Assembly (NCBI GenBank): GCA_004299845.1
Contig: CP036201.1
Span: 2,914,001 to 2,978,000, forward strand
Origin: Verrucomicrobia bacterium S94
GTDB lineage: Bacteria; Verrucomicrobiota; Kiritimatiellia; Kiritimatiellales; Pontiellaceae
Reading direction: 5' to 3'
DNA: 64,000 nucleotides
Shown: positions 61,146-64,000 of the stretch, one piece after another
Layout: every line of letters begins with the position of its first letter
How positions within the stretch are numbered: position 1 is the stretch's first letter
Program-made: the position numbers and the translations under genes
The notes under the pieces: model-generated
What the model saw: only the letters and a program-made list of their open reading frames with translations
What the model was told of the DNA's origin: nothing
The model's database searches: none

Positions 61146-62335
61146 TCAGGGCCGTCTGACCCTTGCGCGATAAAACCGGTTGGAATCGGCCATCGAAACC
61201 GCCAGAACCGTTTGCGAAATGCTGCCGGCAAACCAATCAGTTTCAACCTGCCAGCTGACATTCGTCAAAGACGCCAAATACTGTATCTGGTATTCCCTGT
61301 TGGTTGAACTGCTGAAAACCAGCTGATCGGCCGCGGCGTAGGAGTCCAGTTGAAAAAAAGAACGGCCATCTGTCGGGTCGGTATCCGCAATCCATTCCGC
61401 TTCACCGTCAAAACCGTCACCATCCTGATCTTCTGAGGCGGAAACCCCGGTGGTCGTACCGCATTTTTCATACTCCCATTCATCAGGAATTCCGTCTTCA
61501 TCAATATCATCCACTGCGGAAACAGCGGCAATCTGACCGGCATAGTATTGAAGATCGGCAATGTAGGTTTTATTACCATAAACGGCGGTGCCGGACGGCT
61601 GGTTTCCATAAGTTCCAATGGAGAGCATAATCCCGGCAAGTGCCCACTGACTTCCGTTCTGATAAAAAACACCGCCGCCGGAATCATACGTCGCCCCCTG
61701 AGCCTCATCCGCGATATTATCATCAAAACCGGTTCTCATCATATCGGTTGAGCCATATCCGGTATCGACCATTCCTGAAAAAAAATCCCTATGGTTTTTA
61801 CCCCAGCGCTTCGTCGCCCCCGTATCCCATTTATACCCGGTGTAGACTGTAGGCAGCTCCTCTTCCGTCCATTGAGCATTCCAGCTGACCTCATCCGCGG
61901 CACGGTTTCGCCCGTTTCCAATCAGCGTCAGTTCTGCATTCGCGGGAACTCCGTCAGACTGCACCGTCAAACCGGGCAGGTCAACAGCCCCCCGACCACT
62001 CTGAACATTATCAGGTCCGCCTCGTCCCCCACGCTGTTTGTCAGTCGCGTCCAGCTGTTGGGATCAATGGCATAGCGGTTATCGCCCAGCAGCACACCGG
62101 TTGGATCATCCAGCGATTTTATATGATAGGCCGTAATGAACCAGTTGTTGGAAACATAGGTCACACCCGAATATTTACTGCTGTGATCAATACGGCCCAC
62201 ATAGTCCCATCCCTGCCCTCCGGCAGGAGCATTTGTATTCTGCGCTCCATCACCGCCGGCAACAATGACCGCTCCGGCGTTGAAAATCCGGAAAAACAGA
62301 AAAAGCGTCATTAAAACAATCTTTATTGGTCTCAT
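61146..62335 (-). pseudogene. Secreted trypsin-like serine protease with calcium loops, one-base frameshift
   Basis: First frame (62335-61967): signal peptide (KIVLMTLFLFFRIFNAGA), then GVTYVSNNWFITAYHIKS (catalytic His in TAYH, a variant of TAAH) and ADLIMFRVVGG (catalytic Asp). Second frame (to 61146): VDLPGLTVQSDG, then ATYDSGGGVFYQNGSQWALAG with the active Ser in DSGGG, two calcium loops (DIDEDGIPDEWE, DQDGDGFDG) and a C-terminal beta domain. One missing base in the C6 run at 61988-61993 (plus strand) causes the break; with C7 the protein is complete at about 397 residues. Sequencing error is a serious alternative to true loss. Confidence 0.8.
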
Positions 62336-62450
62336 AGATCTCCGCCTGTAAACAGATACCGCGCAGGGAATCAGTACCGTTTCAGTAGCATATTCCTTTC
62401 CAGTTTACCGACTATTGCTCAAACCGCCGGCTGTGTTATGTTCCGCCCTT

Positions 62451-63176
62451 ATGAATAAGGACAGAATCTATACTGACTCTCTGGCAAAAATCGCTGATTT
62501 CAGTTTCGATGCACAGGTGGCCGATGTGTTCACCGACATGATTGAGCGTTCGGTGCCCGGCTACCGCGCGATTCTCACCATGATCGAAACCCTGACCGAA
62601 CACTATGCCCAGCCCGGCTCCAATCTATACGATCTCGGCTGCTCTCTGGGCGGAGCCACCCTGTCCATGCGCCGCGGCATCCGCGTGGAAAACTGCCGGA
62701 TTGTGGCGGTTGATAATTCAGACTCCATGATCGAGCGCTGTCAGAAAGCCATGGAACGCGACCATAACCCCACGCCAGTCGAAACGGTCTGTTCTGATAT
62801 CCGCGAAATCGATATTCAGGATGCCTCGGTCGTCGTCCTCAATTTCACCCTGCAGTTTATTCCGCCTGCCGACCGTTTCCCGCTCCTGAAAAAAATCTCG
62901 GAAGGCATGCGGCCGGGCGGAGTTTTAATCCTTTCCGAGAAAGTCATTTTCAACGATGAGCATCTCGACAAACTGCTGTTCGATATTCATCACGACTTTA
63001 AACGCGCCCATGGCTATTCCGATCTCGAAATCAGCCAGAAACGTTCCGCACTCGAAAATGTCCTGATTCCCGAAACCATCCCCACCCACCGGAACCGACT
63101 GTTCGAAGCGGAATTCACTTCCGTCGATGTCTGGTTCCAGTGCTTCAACTTCATGTCCATGCTTGCCATCAAATAA
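62451..63176 (+). CDS. cmoA: Carboxy-S-adenosyl-L-methionine synthase CmoA
   Basis: Makes carboxy-SAM from SAM and prephenate for modification of wobble uridine in tRNA. The 241-residue protein starts [20 protein letters not shown] and has the binding motif [30 protein letters not shown] and [15 protein letters not shown], all diagnostic for CmoA. It is followed 44 bases later by cmoB, its partner. Confidence 0.95.
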   Translation: MNKDRIYTDSLAKIADFSFDAQVADVFTDMIERSVPGYRAILTMIETLTEHYAQPGSNLYDLGCSLGGATLSMRRGIRVENCRIVAVDNSDSMIERCQKAMERDHNPTPVETVCSDIREIDIQDASVVVLNFTLQFIPPADRFPLLKKISEGMRPGGVLILSEKVIFNDEHLDKLLFDIHHDFKRAHGYSDLEISQKRSALENVLIPETIPTHRNRLFEAEFTSVDVWFQCFNFMSMLAIK

Positions 63177-63220
63177 ACCCATGCAGACACGCAGCGTATT
63201 CTTTGCGTCTGCTCCATCCC

Positions 63221-64000
63221 ATGAAAATTGATTATTCCGAACTGTACGAACAGCTGAAAGACTCCGATCTTGAATCCTGGATTCCGCTCCTGCCGGAGCT
63301 TATTGCACACAGCCTCCGCCCGGAACGCCACGGCCTGCTTCCGAAGTGGCAAAAGGTGCTGGAACAACTGCCGGTCGTTGAAAACAATACCGTTGAGCTG
63401 CAATCAGAAGTCCGGGCTGAAGGTACAGTATTTCCAGATCTGGAAAAACAGCTGAAGACCTTTCATCCCTGGCGCAAAGGCCCCTATCACATTCACGGTA
63501 TACACATCGATACCGAATGGCGGTCCGACTGGAAATGGAACCGGGTTGTTCCACACATCCAGCCCCTGAAAGACCGGACAGTCCTCGATGTCGGCTGCGG
63601 AAACGGCTACCACTGCTGGCGCATGGCCGGCGAAGGCGCAGCACTCGTCATCGGCGTTGATCCCTCCGCACTGTTTGTCTGCCAGTTTTTCGCCCTGAAA
63701 AATTTTCTGCATCATCCCCGGGTCTGGGTACTGCCGCTCGGAATTGAAGACGTTCCGAAAACGCCCGGCAGTTTTGACACCGTCTTTTCCATGGGGGTCC
63801 TGTATCACCGGAAATCGCCGGTCGAACATATTGAACAGTTGAAGTCATTTCTGAAACCCGGCGGAGAACTGGTGCTGGAAACACTGGTGGCGGACGGCCC
63901 CGAAGGATATTCCCTGATCCCGCACGGCCGCTACGCCAAAATGCGCAACGTCTGGTTTATTCCTTCTGTCCAGACCCTGGAACTCTGGCTTAAACGCTGC
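63221..64000 (+). CDS. cmoB: tRNA U34 carboxymethyltransferase CmoB, 3' end cut by window
   Basis: Transfers the carboxymethyl group from carboxy-SAM to 5-hydroxyuridine 34 of tRNA, giving cmo5U. The visible 260 residues include [20 protein letters not shown], a segment with the substrate Trp/His residues, the SAM motif [15 protein letters not shown], and [12 protein letters not shown]. About 60 residues are missing beyond the window. The order cmoA-cmoB is common. Confidence 0.94.
   Translation, partial: MKIDYSELYEQLKDSDLESWIPLLPELIAHSLRPERHGLLPKWQKVLEQLPVVENNTVELQSEVRAEGTVFPDLEKQLKTFHPWRKGPYHIHGIHIDTEWRSDWKWNRVVPHIQPLKDRTVLDVGCGNGYHCWRMAGEGAALVIGVDPSALFVCQFFALKNFLHHPRVWVLPLGIEDVPKTPGSFDTVFSMGVLYHRKSPVEHIEQLKSFLKPGGELVLETLVADGPEGYSLIPHGRYAKMRNVWFIPSVQTLELWLKRC

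Overview
The window looks like the chromosome of a Gram-negative bacterium with an outer membrane (TolC-type channel, beta-barrel proteins, lipoprotein), most plausibly from the PVC superphylum (Verrucomicrobiota/Kiritimatiellota-like). That guess rests on gene content (thrombospondin-3-like calcium repeats, a probable PPi-type PEP carboxykinase, MacAB-TolC style) and not on a marker gene. No rRNA, tRNA or CRISPR array was seen.

Layout: (1) 1-1483, 3' part of a cation/proton antiporter on the minus strand. (2) 1990-11265, a sigma-54 starvation/hibernation region: a -24/-12 promoter, a tiny basic protein, an HPF-like ribosome hibernation factor, a soluble histidine kinase and an NtrC-type activator, then three tandem modules. 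Each module has its own -24/-12 promoter, a Rnk/GreA-C-like protein and a universal-stress-protein (Usp)-like protein; in two modules the Usp protein carries a C-terminal PTS EIIA-Ntr-type domain, and the same two have a conserved short leader ORF. (3) 11567-14442, pdxH, an NapH-like ferredoxin and a Met/Cys-rich outer membrane protein. (4) 14711-18580, a GH130-GT4-GH130 operon behind another -24/-12 promoter. (5) 18587-22868, a complete arsenic operon arsR-acr3-arsC-arsD-arsA. (6) 22979-25010, a decayed defence island (restriction-enzyme stub, Fic gene with a nonsense codon, frameshifted helicase stub). (7) 25058-28149, a second metal(loid) locus (NifX-like protein, ArsR, ArsP-like permease, MerT-like protein) and a HAD phosphatase. 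(8) 28165-40276, mobile and polymorphic DNA: transposase remnant, complete IS, an orphan Rhs tip with a candidate immunity gene, a 120-bp tandem repeat, a 2000-residue Rhs protein with its own candidate immunity gene, and a calcium-repeat protein. (9) 40905-43590, porin, PII and Amt behind a minus-strand -24/-12 promoter. (10) 43809-56606, a D-aminoacylase-like gene (frameshifted), a large probable PPi-PEPCK, a Rid-family protein, the haem genes hemE-hemN-PPOX-hemH, a lipase-like hydrolase and a lipoprotein. (11) 56622-62335, a MacB-MacA-TolC efflux operon and a frameshifted secreted serine protease. (12) 62451-64000, cmoA and the start of cmoB (wobble uridine modification).

The unifying theme is sigma-54 control. 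Six good GG-N10-GC promoters drive a hibernation factor, stress modules, a mannoside phosphorylase operon and ammonium uptake, and a cognate-looking activator is encoded beside four of them. Three genes are each broken by one missing base in a C/G homopolymer, which is more typical of sequencing error than of decay; the lesions in the defence island and the Rhs tip are of other kinds and look genuine.
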